Of a DNA stretch of 59,440 nt, positions 1 through 7,830 are shown piece after piece. The notes under the pieces are model-generated. The model was not told the DNA's origin and ran no database searches. It saw only the letters and a program-made list of their open reading frames with translations. The position numbers were made by a program, and so were the translations under genes. The DNA is from an uncultured bacterium (lineage in GTDB: Bacteria > Bacteroidota > Bacteroidia > Sphingobacteriales > Sphingobacteriaceae): the NCBI GenBank assembly GCA_903828245.1, contig CAIKLP010000008.1, forward strand, positions 1 through 59,440, given 5' to 3'. Within the stretch, counting starts at the first letter, position 1. Every line of letters starts with the position of its first letter.

Positions 1-297
1 ATGTTATTTAGGAAAAGTAATGAGTTAACCATGAAAGCTGCCATAGAGCAGTTGTTGGAGACCTATAAGCTTTCCGACCAATTTATCGTAGAAAAAATAA
101 AAATCAATTGGCCCGAATTAGTGGGAAAAGTAATTGCTAACCGAACCGATGAAATTAATATTCGTCAACAGAAATTATATTTAAAAGTGAGCTCGGCCAG
201 TTTGCGTCAAGAATTAATTATGATGAAATCTACCTTAATCGAAAACGTCAATACCTACGCAGGAAAAAAACTAATCAACGAAATTGTATTGTTGTAA
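1..297 (+). CDS. DUF721 (DciA-like) family protein
   Basis: A 98-residue basic protein of the DUF721 family, which includes DciA, a helicase-loading factor in many bacteria. The Bacteroidota members are short and uncharacterised, so a role in replication is inference. The core is visible around residues 30-90: a WPELVGKVIANRT stretch followed by a beta-rich LYLKVSSASLRQEL segment, typical of the family, and a C-terminal helix. The length is normal for the short Bacteroidetes form. The ATG is the first base of the window, so an upstream extension cannot be excluded, though the N-terminus looks complete. It faces ndk, and a shared hairpin terminator lies between them. Confidence 0.8.
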   Translation: MLFRKSNELTMKAAIEQLLETYKLSDQFIVEKIKINWPELVGKVIANRTDEINIRQQKLYLKVSSASLRQELIMMKSTLIENVNTYAGKKLINEIVLL

Positions 298-310
298 TTG
301 CAATAAATAA

Positions 311-347
311 AAAAAGGTTGGTAACAAATGTTGCCAACCTTTTTTTT
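311..347. terminator. bidirectional intrinsic terminator
   Basis: A ten-pair stem (GGTTGGTAAC against GTTGCCAACC, one G-U pair) with a four-base loop is flanked by an A run on the left and a T run on the right. It can therefore terminate both the DUF721 gene (plus) and ndk (minus), which converge here. Confidence 0.85.
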
Positions 348-362
348 ATTTGATGAATGTAA

Positions 363-782
363 TTAGTTTCTTTCGAATGCGCTGAAGAAAAAGTTTCCTT
401 CTATCATCGCATTTTCATCAGAATCAGATCCGTGAACTGCATTAGCACTGATAGAAGTTGCGAATAAATTTCTGATCGTACCTGCATCTGCTTTTTGAGG
501 ATCTGTCGCACCAATTACGGTACGGAAATCTGCAACGGCATTGTCTTTTTCTAAAATCGCAGCTACAATTGGTCCAGAAGACATAAACGCAACTAAATCT
601 TTGTAAAATGGACGTTCAGCGTGAACTTCATAGAATTTTCCAGCCATTTCGGGGCTCAATGAAGTGTATTTTAAGGCAATTACCTTAAATCCTGCTTTAA
701 TAATGTGGTCAATAATGGCGCCCATGTGCCCATTTGCAATGGCATCGGGCTTAATCATGGTAAAAGTTCTGTTTGTGGTCAT
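363..782 (-). CDS. ndk: nucleoside diphosphate kinase
   Basis: Transfers the terminal phosphate from ATP to nucleoside diphosphates through a phosphohistidine intermediate in the cytoplasm, balancing NTP and dNTP pools. The 139-residue length is the family norm. The TFTMIKPDA start, the [16 protein letters not shown] segment and the active-site motif NAVHGSDS with catalytic His117 are all present. It is a single gene, convergent with DUF721 and divergent from the DHH phosphoesterase. Upstream (803-810, minus) is TAATTTCG, one base off the Bacteroidota -7 consensus, and a 15-base palindrome lies at 820-834. Confidence 0.97.
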   Translation of the reverse strand: MTTNRTFTMIKPDAIANGHMGAIIDHIIKAGFKVIALKYTSLSPEMAGKFYEVHAERPFYKDLVAFMSSGPIVAAILEKDNAVADFRTVIGATDPQKADAGTIRNLFATSISANAVHGSDSDENAMIEGNFFFSAFERN

Positions 783-802
783 CTTTTTAAATATTTATTG
801 GG

Positions 803-810
803 CGAAATTA
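803..810 (-). promoter_or_regulatory. ndk: possible ndk promoter -7 element (variant)
   Basis: On the minus strand this reads TAATTTCG, one mismatch from TAnnTTTG, 20 bases upstream of the ndk ATG. No convincing -33 element is seen. The same variant occurs upstream of gcvP and of the Fe-S operon at similar distances. Confidence 0.3.
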
Positions 811-896
811 CAATAAAGAATGTTAAAATAACATGAAATCTTCTACAAATACCTCGATAATGCAATGTTTAGGGCATGAGAATGAAAAAAAATGAA

Positions 897-904
897 TAGA
901 TTTG
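897..904 (+). promoter_or_regulatory. promoter -7 element for DHH phosphoesterase
   Basis: TAGATTTG matches the Bacteroidota sigma consensus TAnnTTTG exactly and ends ten bases before the ATG at 915. If used, transcription would start about 4-6 bases before the start codon, giving an almost leaderless mRNA. No good -33 element is visible. Confidence 0.45.
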
Positions 905-914
905 CTACCTTTCT

Positions 915-1922
915 ATGCATAATATAAACGAACTTAAATCATTGCTTTCCGAAGCAAAAAAAATTGTCATTACGACCCATCACAAACCCGATGGCGACGC
1001 AATGGGCTCTTCTTTGGGTTTGTATCATTTTTTGCTTTCATTGGGCCACCAAGTACACTTGGTAACGCCTTCCGACTATCCTTATTTTTTACATTGGTTA
1101 CCTGGTAATTCTGAAGTAATCGATTTTCAAATACAAGCCGATAAATCGACGCAATTGATTGCCGAAGCCGATCTTATTTTTTGTACCGATTTTAATGCGC
1201 TCTCGAGAATTGGTTCATTAGGAGAATTAGTTCGTCAAAGTGCTGCCAAAAAAGTAATGATCGACCATCATTTAGAACCAGAAGGTTTCGAAGATTTTAC
1301 TTTTTGGGATGTACGTGCTTGTGCTGCTGCAGAATTAGTATATCGATTAATAGTAAGCCTAGGTTATGGTCATCATATCGACAAAGACATTGCCACTTGT
1401 TTGTACACTGGTATCATGACCGATTCTGGATCATTTAGATTTCCAAGTACTTCGGCCGAGGTGCATCGTATTATTGCCGATTTAATAGATAAGGGCGCAA
1501 ATAATTCCAGAATTCACGAACTCATATACGATACCAATACCGAAAATCGTTTAAAGTTTTTGGGCCATGTGTTAAGTCAGAAAATGGTAATTATGGCGGA
1601 ATTAAATACGGCTTATATTTATATTGATCAAGAGGAATTAAAAAAATACCAAATTGTAACTGGAGATACCGAAGGCATTGTTAATTACGCGCTTTCGATT
1701 AATGGTATTCGTTTTGCAATTTTGGTGGTGGATAGAGGCGAAGCAAGAAAATTATCGTTCCGCTCAAAAGGAGAATTTCCTGCCAACGAATTGGCTAAAA
1801 AATATTTCGAAGGTGGTGGCCATCGCAATGCAGCTGGTGGAATTTCTTATTTAAGCTTATCAGAAACCGTAGCAAAAATTAAAGCTATTTTGCCCGAATT
1901 TGAAGAAATGTTAAAACAATAA
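915..1922 (+). CDS. DHH/DHHA1 family phosphoesterase, NrnA-like
   Basis: A 335-residue bifunctional oligoribonuclease/pAp-phosphatase type enzyme. NrnA relatives degrade very short RNA (nanoRNA), pAp and, in some species, the c-di-AMP product pApA. The metal-binding motif HHKPDGDA is at residues 22-29, the DHH triad at 117-119, and the DHHA1 substrate-binding motif GGGHRNAAGG near residue 301. Length and order match NrnA. It probably forms an operon with the two FKBP genes (gaps of 25 and 7 bases), ending at the terminator at 3756. A diadenylate cyclase in this window (22,917-23,711) makes a c-di-AMP turnover role plausible, but specificity cannot be read from sequence. Confidence 0.88.
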   Translation: MHNINELKSLLSEAKKIVITTHHKPDGDAMGSSLGLYHFLLSLGHQVHLVTPSDYPYFLHWLPGNSEVIDFQIQADKSTQLIAEADLIFCTDFNALSRIGSLGELVRQSAAKKVMIDHHLEPEGFEDFTFWDVRACAAAELVYRLIVSLGYGHHIDKDIATCLYTGIMTDSGSFRFPSTSAEVHRIIADLIDKGANNSRIHELIYDTNTENRLKFLGHVLSQKMVIMAELNTAYIYIDQEELKKYQIVTGDTEGIVNYALSINGIRFAILVVDRGEARKLSFRSKGEFPANELAKKYFEGGGHRNAAGGISYLSLSETVAKIKAILPEFEEMLKQ

Positions 1923-1947
1923 ATAAATCAAAAAAAACAAAATAAAA

Positions 1948-2871
1948 ATGACTAGAAGATTGTTAATTATCGCAGCATTAGCGACTGCCTTATTCCAAAG
2001 TTGTGGAGATGTTTTATCTACAAGATATTATGTTTCCAAATATAGAAACATAATATATTGTATAGATGGTTTTAAAACAAGTGAAGATGGATTGAAATAT
2101 AAAATTCATACTACTAACCAAGGCGAAAAAATTAAAGCAGGACATTTCGTTACTTTAAATATGGTTTACCGTACCGATTCTGATTCTGTTTTGTTTGATA
2201 CTTATAAAATTGGACAAGCATTTAAGTTAGAGGTGGTAGAGCCTTCTTTTAAAGGCGATTTAATGCATGGTTTAACTTTATTATCTGAATCAGATTCTGC
2301 TACTTTTTTAATTAATGCAGATTCATTATTTGAAAAAACTTTCCGTTTTCAACGTCCAGCATTTATTGCTGCCGGTTCAATGTTGACTTTCCAAATTAAA
2401 ATTGAAAAAGTACAATCGAAAAAACAAATGGAAGATGAGATGCAAGCAGAAGCTGCCAAAAAAGCAACAACAGAAAAAGTAAACATTTCGAAATACATTG
2501 CAGATAATAAATTAACTACTGTAATTACGGCAAGTGGTTTACAGTATGTGATTACTAAAGAAGGAGCTTCAGAAAAAGCAAATAGTGGAGATACGGTTAT
2601 GTTGCAATACACCGGCAGGTTATTAAATGGTTTCAAATTCGATTCTTCTTATCCTGAAGGCAAGCCATTAGAGTTCCCAGTAGGGCAAGGCGTAGTGATC
2701 AAAGGATGGGATGAAATTTTACAAATTATGGGTAAGGGTGCAAGAGCCACCGTTATTATTCCGTCTGCAATGGCTTATGGCGGAAGCGAAATAGGCAATG
2801 GCGCAATTCCAGCCTATTCAACTTTGGTTTTCGATATGGAATTAGTAGGTATTAAAAAAGCAAAAAAATAA
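1948..2871 (+). CDS. FKBP-type peptidyl-prolyl isomerase, lipoprotein
   Basis: A 307-residue exported prolyl isomerase that probably helps fold envelope proteins. The N-terminus has a hydrophobic signal ending in a Cys (FQSCGD, Cys19), suggesting a lipoprotein, although the lipobox is not strict. Two FKBP-like units are visible. A divergent one lies at about 60-160 (GHFVTLNMVY, PSFKGDLMHGL), and a canonical one at about 205-303 (VMLQYTGRLLNG, GQGVVIKGWDE, IPSAMAYGG). It is paralogous to the next gene, 7 bases downstream, so the pair arose by tandem duplication. It resembles GldI-type FKBPs of gliding bacteria, but assignment to gliding is not supported by context here. Confidence 0.88.
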   Translation: MTRRLLIIAALATALFQSCGDVLSTRYYVSKYRNIIYCIDGFKTSEDGLKYKIHTTNQGEKIKAGHFVTLNMVYRTDSDSVLFDTYKIGQAFKLEVVEPSFKGDLMHGLTLLSESDSATFLINADSLFEKTFRFQRPAFIAAGSMLTFQIKIEKVQSKKQMEDEMQAEAAKKATTEKVNISKYIADNKLTTVITASGLQYVITKEGASEKANSGDTVMLQYTGRLLNGFKFDSSYPEGKPLEFPVGQGVVIKGWDEILQIMGKGARATVIIPSAMAYGGSEIGNGAIPAYSTLVFDMELVGIKKAKK

Positions 2872-2878
2872 ATTATAT

Positions 2879-3739
2879 ATGAAAAGTTTAAAAACCATCA
2901 TTGCAATTTTGCTAATTGCAAGTTTTGCACAAGCTCAAAAAGCAGTAAAGTATTCAAAATCTAAAACTACTGGCCTTTCTTATGTTATGCATAAGTCAAA
3001 TAAAGGACCAAAATTAAAATTAGATGATGTAGTAACTTTAAATTTAAAGTATATCACTAGTAAAGATTCTTTAGTATTTGATAGTTGGAAAATGGGTAAA
3101 CCTATTCAATTAAAAATTGCTAAAGCATCTTTTAAAGGAGATTTAATGGACGGCTTAACTTTATTAACGGTTGGCGATAGCGCTAGTTTTTTAATCAATG
3201 CAGATTCGTTGTTTACCAAAACATTTGGAGCGCCTCGCCCAGCATTCATCGACTCGAGTAGCTTCTTGATTTTTACCGTAAAAGTTATTAGTACCACCAC
3301 AGATGCTGCCTTAAAAGCAGAAGAATTAAAAGCAGAAAAAGAAAACGCTATGAAAGAAAACGAAGTGATTGCAAAATACATTGCAGATAAACAAATTACC
3401 CCAAGTAAATCATCAAGTGGTTTAATGTATATTATATCTGAACCAGGTGCTGGCGAACAAGCGCAAGCAGGTAAAACGGTGAAGGTGCATTATACAGGCC
3501 GTTTGTTAGATGGAACTAAATTTGATTCTTCTTTAGATAGAAACGAACCAATTGAATTTAAATTAGGACAAGGCATGGTGATTAAAGGATGGGACGAAGG
3601 AATTGCTTTGTTAAAAGTAGGAGGAAAAGCATTGTTAATTATTCCTTCTGATTTAGCTTACGGATCTAGAGGCGCAGGTGGAGTTATTCCTCCATTCTCC
3701 CCTTTAACATTTGAAGTAGAATTAGTTTCAGTACAATAA
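2879..3739 (+). CDS. FKBP-type peptidyl-prolyl isomerase, secreted
   Basis: A 286-residue exported prolyl isomerase. A type I signal peptide (cleavage near AQA-Q, residues 18-20) replaces the lipoprotein signal of its upstream paralogue, so the two copies may sit in different places: free in the periplasm against membrane-anchored. The N-terminal half holds a degenerate FKBP-like unit (SFKGDLMDGLTLL). The C-terminal half is a canonical FKBP with VHYTGRLLDGTKFDSS, GQGMVIKGWDEGI and IPSDLAYGSRGAGGVIPP. It is the last gene of the DHH-FKBP-FKBP operon, followed at once by an intrinsic terminator. Confidence 0.9.
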   Translation: MKSLKTIIAILLIASFAQAQKAVKYSKSKTTGLSYVMHKSNKGPKLKLDDVVTLNLKYITSKDSLVFDSWKMGKPIQLKIAKASFKGDLMDGLTLLTVGDSASFLINADSLFTKTFGAPRPAFIDSSSFLIFTVKVISTTTDAALKAEELKAEKENAMKENEVIAKYIADKQITPSKSSSGLMYIISEPGAGEQAQAGKTVKVHYTGRLLDGTKFDSSLDRNEPIEFKLGQGMVIKGWDEGIALLKVGGKALLIIPSDLAYGSRGAGGVIPPFSPLTFEVELVSVQ

Positions 3740-3755
3740 AACATATTTTTTAAAG

Positions 3756-3787
3756 AGGCCTAAACAATTTTGTTTAGGCCTTTTTTT
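3756..3787 (+). terminator. intrinsic terminator after FKBP operon
   Basis: A perfect 11-pair stem (AGGCCTAAACA against TGTTTAGGCCT) with a four-base loop is followed by seven T. It ends the DHH-FKBP-FKBP unit. Confidence 0.9.
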
Positions 3788-3802
3788 ATTTACCTATTTT
3801 AC

Positions 3803-4567
3803 ATGTTTGTCGATACCCATACCCACATCTATCTACCAGAACTATCCGCAGAGATAGATCAAGTTATTGCGCGTGCAAATGCCAATGGTATTCGACAATT
3901 TTTCTTACCCAATATAGATAGTACGTCTATCGATGCGGTATTTAAATTAGCCAATCAATTTCCAGATCAATGTTATCCAATGATGGGTTTGCACCCTTGT
4001 TCGGTTAATGAAAATTACGAACAAGAACTCGCTACCATCTTTGCTGCGGCAAGGGCTAATAAAATTTTTGCTATTGGCGAAATAGGTATGGATTTGTATT
4101 GGGATAAAACATTTGAACAAGCGCAACGTGCCGTTTTTATCGCACAAATTGAACTAGCGAAAGAATTATCTTTGCCTATTGTAATTCATTGTAGAAAAGC
4201 TTTCGACGAAACATTGGCCATTTTAAAAGCAGCACAGGATCAAAATTTGCGAGGTATATTTCATTGCTTTTCGGGCAGCTTGCAACAGGCTCATCAAATT
4301 ATAGACCTAGGATTTTATTTAGGTATTGGTGGCGTATTAACTTATAAAAACGCTGGATTAGCCGAGGTAGTAAAAGAAATTGATTTAGCGCATTTGGTTT
4401 TAGAAACAGATAGTCCTTACTTAAGTCCTGTGCCTTTTAGAGGTAAACCCAACGAAAGTTCCTACCTCATTCACGTGGCAGAGAAACTAGCCACGCTAAA
4501 ATCTTGTACTTTAGCAGAAATTGCCGAACAAACTACGGCTAATTCTAAAAGAGTTTTTGGTATTTAA
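3803..4567 (+). CDS. TatD family hydrolase
   Basis: A 254-residue metal-dependent hydrolase of the TatD family (TIM barrel; DNase or other phosphoesterase activity known in relatives). The first motif DTHTH (residues 4-8) supplies metal ligands. IGEIGMDLYWD, PIVIHCRKA, GIFHCFSGS and LVLETDSPYLSP follow in the usual order. I chose the ATG at 3803; the frame continues upstream to 3770, but that runs into the preceding terminator stem and would add a non-conserved extension. The asparaginase gene follows 11 bases downstream, so the two are probably co-transcribed. Confidence 0.9.
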   Translation: MFVDTHTHIYLPELSAEIDQVIARANANGIRQFFLPNIDSTSIDAVFKLANQFPDQCYPMMGLHPCSVNENYEQELATIFAAARANKIFAIGEIGMDLYWDKTFEQAQRAVFIAQIELAKELSLPIVIHCRKAFDETLAILKAAQDQNLRGIFHCFSGSLQQAHQIIDLGFYLGIGGVLTYKNAGLAEVVKEIDLAHLVLETDSPYLSPVPFRGKPNESSYLIHVAEKLATLKSCTLAEIAEQTTANSKRVFGI

Positions 4568-4578
4568 AATCAAAGCAA

Positions 4579-5598
4579 ATGAAAAAATTACTCCTACTAT
4601 ATACTGGCGGAACCATTGGAATGGTTCAAGATCAAAAAGGAATTTTAGTACCTTTTGATTTTAATAATATTACCGAAAATGTTCCAGAACTTTCTCGTCT
4701 AGATTATCAAGTAGTCGTTATTTCTTTTGATCCAATATTAGATTCATCTAATATGAATATGGATAGTTGGATCGAAATGGCCAGTATTATTGAAAAGAAT
4801 TACCACGACTATGATGGCTTTGTTATTTTGCATGGTTCAGATACCATGGCTTATACAGCAAGTGCCTTAAGTTTTATGTTAGAAAATTTAGCAAAGCCTG
4901 TAATCCTTACAGGATCTCAGTTACCGATCGGGGAGATTAGAACAGATGCCAAAGAAAATTTAATTACCGCATTAGAAATTGCTGCTGCAAAAGATGAGCA
5001 TGGACAGGCAATCGTGAATGAAGTTTGTATTTATTTTGATTATAAATTGTTTAGAGGCAATCGTGCAAAGAAAACAGAAGCCAATAAATTCGAAGCATTT
5101 AGCTCGCCTAATTTTCCAATTTTAGCAGAAGCAGGGGTACATATTAATTTCAATTCGGAAGTATTGATGCCTCGTTCGGAAGCGGCATTTGTAGTGCATA
5201 AAAAATTAAAAAATCCCATTTCCTTATTAAAAATATTTCCAGGAATTTCGCCTGCATATGTTCAAGCGGTTATTCATGCGCAAGGCGTGAAAGCTATTAT
5301 TTTAGAAGGTTTTGGCGCGGGTAATACTTGTACAGATGATTGGTTTGTAGCAAGTTTACAACAAGCAGTCGCTAGTGGAATCTTGATATTAGAGATCACC
5401 CAATGTATAGGTGGAAATGTAGAAATAGGCAGATACGAAACCAGCAAACATTTAGCTAAAATGGGCGTTGTAGGTGGCTTAGATTTAACATTCGAAGCGG
5501 CTATTACTAAATTGATGTATTTGTTTGGTCAGGAGCTAAGCCTAAACGATATTGCTATTCAGCTAAGCCAAAACCTAAGAGGGGAAATTACAGCCTAG
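4579..5598 (+). CDS. ansA: type I (cytoplasmic) L-asparaginase
   Basis: Hydrolyses L-asparagine to aspartate and ammonia. The first catalytic threonine is in YTGGTIGM (Thr12), and the second catalytic group is in HGSDTMAYTASAL (residues 85-97, Thr89 and Asp88). GSQLPIGEIRTDAKENL and the C-terminal EGFGAGN are also typical of the family. At 339 residues with no signal peptide it fits the cytoplasmic type I enzyme. It is the second gene of a pair with tatD. Its stop codon sits inside a hairpin shared with the converging aminotransferase gene. Confidence 0.93.
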   Translation: MKKLLLLYTGGTIGMVQDQKGILVPFDFNNITENVPELSRLDYQVVVISFDPILDSSNMNMDSWIEMASIIEKNYHDYDGFVILHGSDTMAYTASALSFMLENLAKPVILTGSQLPIGEIRTDAKENLITALEIAAAKDEHGQAIVNEVCIYFDYKLFRGNRAKKTEANKFEAFSSPNFPILAEAGVHINFNSEVLMPRSEAAFVVHKKLKNPISLLKIFPGISPAYVQAVIHAQGVKAIILEGFGAGNTCTDDWFVASLQQAVASGILILEITQCIGGNVEIGRYETSKHLAKMGVVGGLDLTFEAAITKLMYLFGQELSLNDIAIQLSQNLRGEITA

Positions 5599-5616
5599 TA
5601 AAAAATAATACTAGGC
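5593..5616. terminator. hairpin overlapping the asparaginase stop codon
   Basis: A perfect 8-pair inverted repeat (GCCTAGTA, 8-base loop, TACTAGGC) lies between two convergent genes, and its left arm contains the TAG stop of ansA. There is no clear T run on either side, so termination activity is uncertain. Confidence 0.4.
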
Positions 5617-5624
5617 CGTAAATA

Positions 5625-6686
5625 TTATTCGATAATGGTATTCCAACTAAATTTATCGGCTTCTGCGCCCGTACGAATGTGCATTAATTTCTTTTTCGCA
5701 CGCAACATAAAAGCGTTTTCATCTATAGCAGGTAAAATATAATTATGTCCGTTGATGCTGATCGATTCAATAGGAGCTACCACCGCTGCAGTTCCTGTAC
5801 CGAAGGCTTCCGAAACATGATTTGCTTTTAAGGCTTTTTCTAAATCATCTACACTAATTTTTTTAATTTCAACTGGCATGTCCATTTCGTTTGTTAAAGA
5901 CAATATGGAATCTCTAGTAATGCCATCTAATATAGAATCCGAAGTGCTAGGCGTAATGAGTTGTCCGTTGATAATGAACATCACATTCATGGTGCCAGAT
6001 TCTTCAATGTATTTATTTTCTCGGCCATCGGTCCAAAGAATTTGATCGAAGCCTTCTTCTTTTGCTAGTTTAGTTGGGAAAAAAGAGGCACCGTAATTAC
6101 CTGCACATTTTGCAAATCCTGCTCCACCTCTGGTAGCGCGCGCAAAATGGGTTTCCACTTTTATTTTTAAAGGAGTACCATAGTAAGGGCCTACTGGGCC
6201 ACCAAAAATGACAAACATATATTCTTCTGCAATCTTCACCCCAAAGCGCGCTTCAGAAGCAAATACAAATGGTCTAATATATAACGAATGTCCTTCTCCT
6301 TCGGGTACCCAATTTAAATCGGTTTTAACAAATGCCAATAATGCTGCATGAAATAAATCTGCAGGAATGGTTGGCATGCACATTCTATCCAATGATTTAT
6401 TGAAACGATCTAAATGTTTTTCAATTCTAAAAATAGAAATCGAGCCATCTTGCATTTTAAATGCTTTCATGCCCTCGAATACACTTTGTCCATAATGAAG
6501 CGCAAGCGTTGCTGGATTCAAAGACAGGTTTTCGTAAGGAACAACTTTTGGATTAATCCACTTGCCGTTTTCGTAATTTGAAACAAACATGTGGTCTGAA
6601 ATAACCGCGCCAAACTCTCCTCGTTCCACTAATTCTTTAGTCCAATGAGGATTTTTTGTTTGTACAATTGGTATTTGGTAGTTCAT
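5625..6686 (-). CDS. ilvE: branched-chain amino acid aminotransferase
   Basis: PLP enzyme of fold type IV that interconverts leucine, isoleucine and valine with their 2-oxo acids, using 2-oxoglutarate/glutamate. The 353-residue length fits the longer BCAT class found in Bacteroidota and eukaryotes. The Schiff-base lysine is Lys193 in FAKCAGNYGAS. IEESGTMNVMF and the substrate-loop GTGTAAVVAPI are visible. It stands alone on the minus strand, converging on ansA and diverging from the polyprenyl synthase. The 154-base divergent spacer holds a long imperfect inverted repeat (6729-6766). Confidence 0.93.
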   Translation of the reverse strand: MNYQIPIVQTKNPHWTKELVERGEFGAVISDHMFVSNYENGKWINPKVVPYENLSLNPATLALHYGQSVFEGMKAFKMQDGSISIFRIEKHLDRFNKSLDRMCMPTIPADLFHAALLAFVKTDLNWVPEGEGHSLYIRPFVFASEARFGVKIAEEYMFVIFGGPVGPYYGTPLKIKVETHFARATRGGAGFAKCAGNYGASFFPTKLAKEEGFDQILWTDGRENKYIEESGTMNVMFIINGQLITPSTSDSILDGITRDSILSLTNEMDMPVEIKKISVDDLEKALKANHVSEAFGTGTAAVVAPIESISINGHNYILPAIDENAFMLRAKKKLMHIRTGAEADKFSWNTIIE

Positions 6687-6728
6687 ATTAAAATGGGATG
6701 TTTTTCAAGCACAAAATTGCATAAATAA

Positions 6729-6766
6729 AGCTAAAATGGCTAATTTATTTAATTAGCTATTTTGCT
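6729..6766. repeat. long imperfect inverted repeat
   Basis: Arms of 16 and 15 bases (6729-6744 and 6752-6766) pair with one bulged base and one G-U pair around a seven-base loop. It lies in the divergent spacer between ilvE and the polyprenyl synthase gene. There is no T run, so it looks more like a protein-binding site or leader structure than a terminator. Confidence 0.5.
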
Positions 6767-6840
6767 GACTATCAACTAGATAATATTTAGCAGATTGCCT
6801 GTTTCAAATATGGATGAATAATTGCAAACAATAACTTAAT

Positions 6841-7830
6841 TTGCAGCATAATTTTAAAGCCTTGAAACTTTCCGAAATCAGTAATCCCATTGCAGCAGAA
6901 TTAAAAACATTTGAAGCCGCTTTTAAAGCTTCGATGCAAAGTTCTGTGCCTTTATTAGATAAGGTAACGCAATATATTTACAAACGAAAAGGGAAGCAAA
7001 TGCGTCCAATGTTTGTGTTTTTTACAGCACAACTTTGTGCTGGAATTACACCGGCAACGCATAGGGGAGCAGCATTAGTGGAGTTACTACATACGGCTAC
7101 TTTGGTGCACGATGATGTAGTAGACGACGCCTATTTGCGAAGGGGTTTTTTATCGATCAATGCCGTTTGGAAAAATAAAATAGCCGTATTAGTCGGCGAT
7201 TTTTTATTGGCTAAAGGCTTGTTGTTATCATTGAACAACGATGATTTTAATTTGCTCAAAATAGTCTCTCGTGCAGTGCAGCAAATGAGCGAAGGAGAAT
7301 TACTGCAAATAGAAAAGGCAAGAAGACTAGACATCAAAGAAGAAGTTTATTACGAAATTATAAGACAAAAAACAGCCTCTTTAATAGCTTCATGTTGCGC
7401 ATGTGGTGCAGCATCTGCTGGTGTCGAACAACAAATGGTAGACCAACTCCATTTGTTTGGAGAGCACGTAGGAATGGCATTTCAGATCAAAGATGATTTA
7501 ATGGATTTTGGTTATGATGACATTGGTAAGCCTAAAGGAATAGATATTAAAGAAAAGAAATTAACCTTGCCCTTAATTTATGCATTACAAAAAGTAAGTG
7601 CTGCAGAAAAAAATAAAATGATTAGGTTAGTCAAAAACCATCACGAAGAAAAAGAAACCTTAACGATCATTTTAAACTTTATCAATGCACAAGGTGGCAT
7701 GGAATATGCAGCGCAAAAAATGATGGAGTATAAAAACAAAGCCATTGCAATACTTGCGCAATTCCCAGATTCCATTGCCAAAGAATCGCTGATTCAATTA
7801 GTTGATTTTACCATCAATAGAAAAAAATAA
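6841..7830 (+). CDS. polyprenyl diphosphate synthase (trans-isoprenyl)
   Basis: Condenses isopentenyl diphosphate onto an allylic primer to make the long prenyl chain, most likely for menaquinone. The first aspartate-rich motif is HDDVVDDAYLRR (Asp91-Asp96), the second QIKDDLMDF (Asp218-Asp222); GKQMRPMFVF and GDFLLAKG are also typical. No in-frame ATG precedes the conserved N-terminus, so the start must be TTG, either at 6841 (used here) or at 6862. A near-consensus -7 element (TTAATTTG, 6836-6843) overlaps the first TTG, which would favour 6862. The stop overlaps the TerC start by one base. Product chain length is not predictable here. Confidence 0.88.
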   Translation: MQHNFKALKLSEISNPIAAELKTFEAAFKASMQSSVPLLDKVTQYIYKRKGKQMRPMFVFFTAQLCAGITPATHRGAALVELLHTATLVHDDVVDDAYLRRGFLSINAVWKNKIAVLVGDFLLAKGLLLSLNNDDFNLLKIVSRAVQQMSEGELLQIEKARRLDIKEEVYYEIIRQKTASLIASCCACGAASAGVEQQMVDQLHLFGEHVGMAFQIKDDLMDFGYDDIGKPKGIDIKEKKLTLPLIYALQKVSAAEKNKMIRLVKNHHEEKETLTIILNFINAQGGMEYAAQKMMEYKNKAIAILAQFPDSIAKESLIQLVDFTINRKK

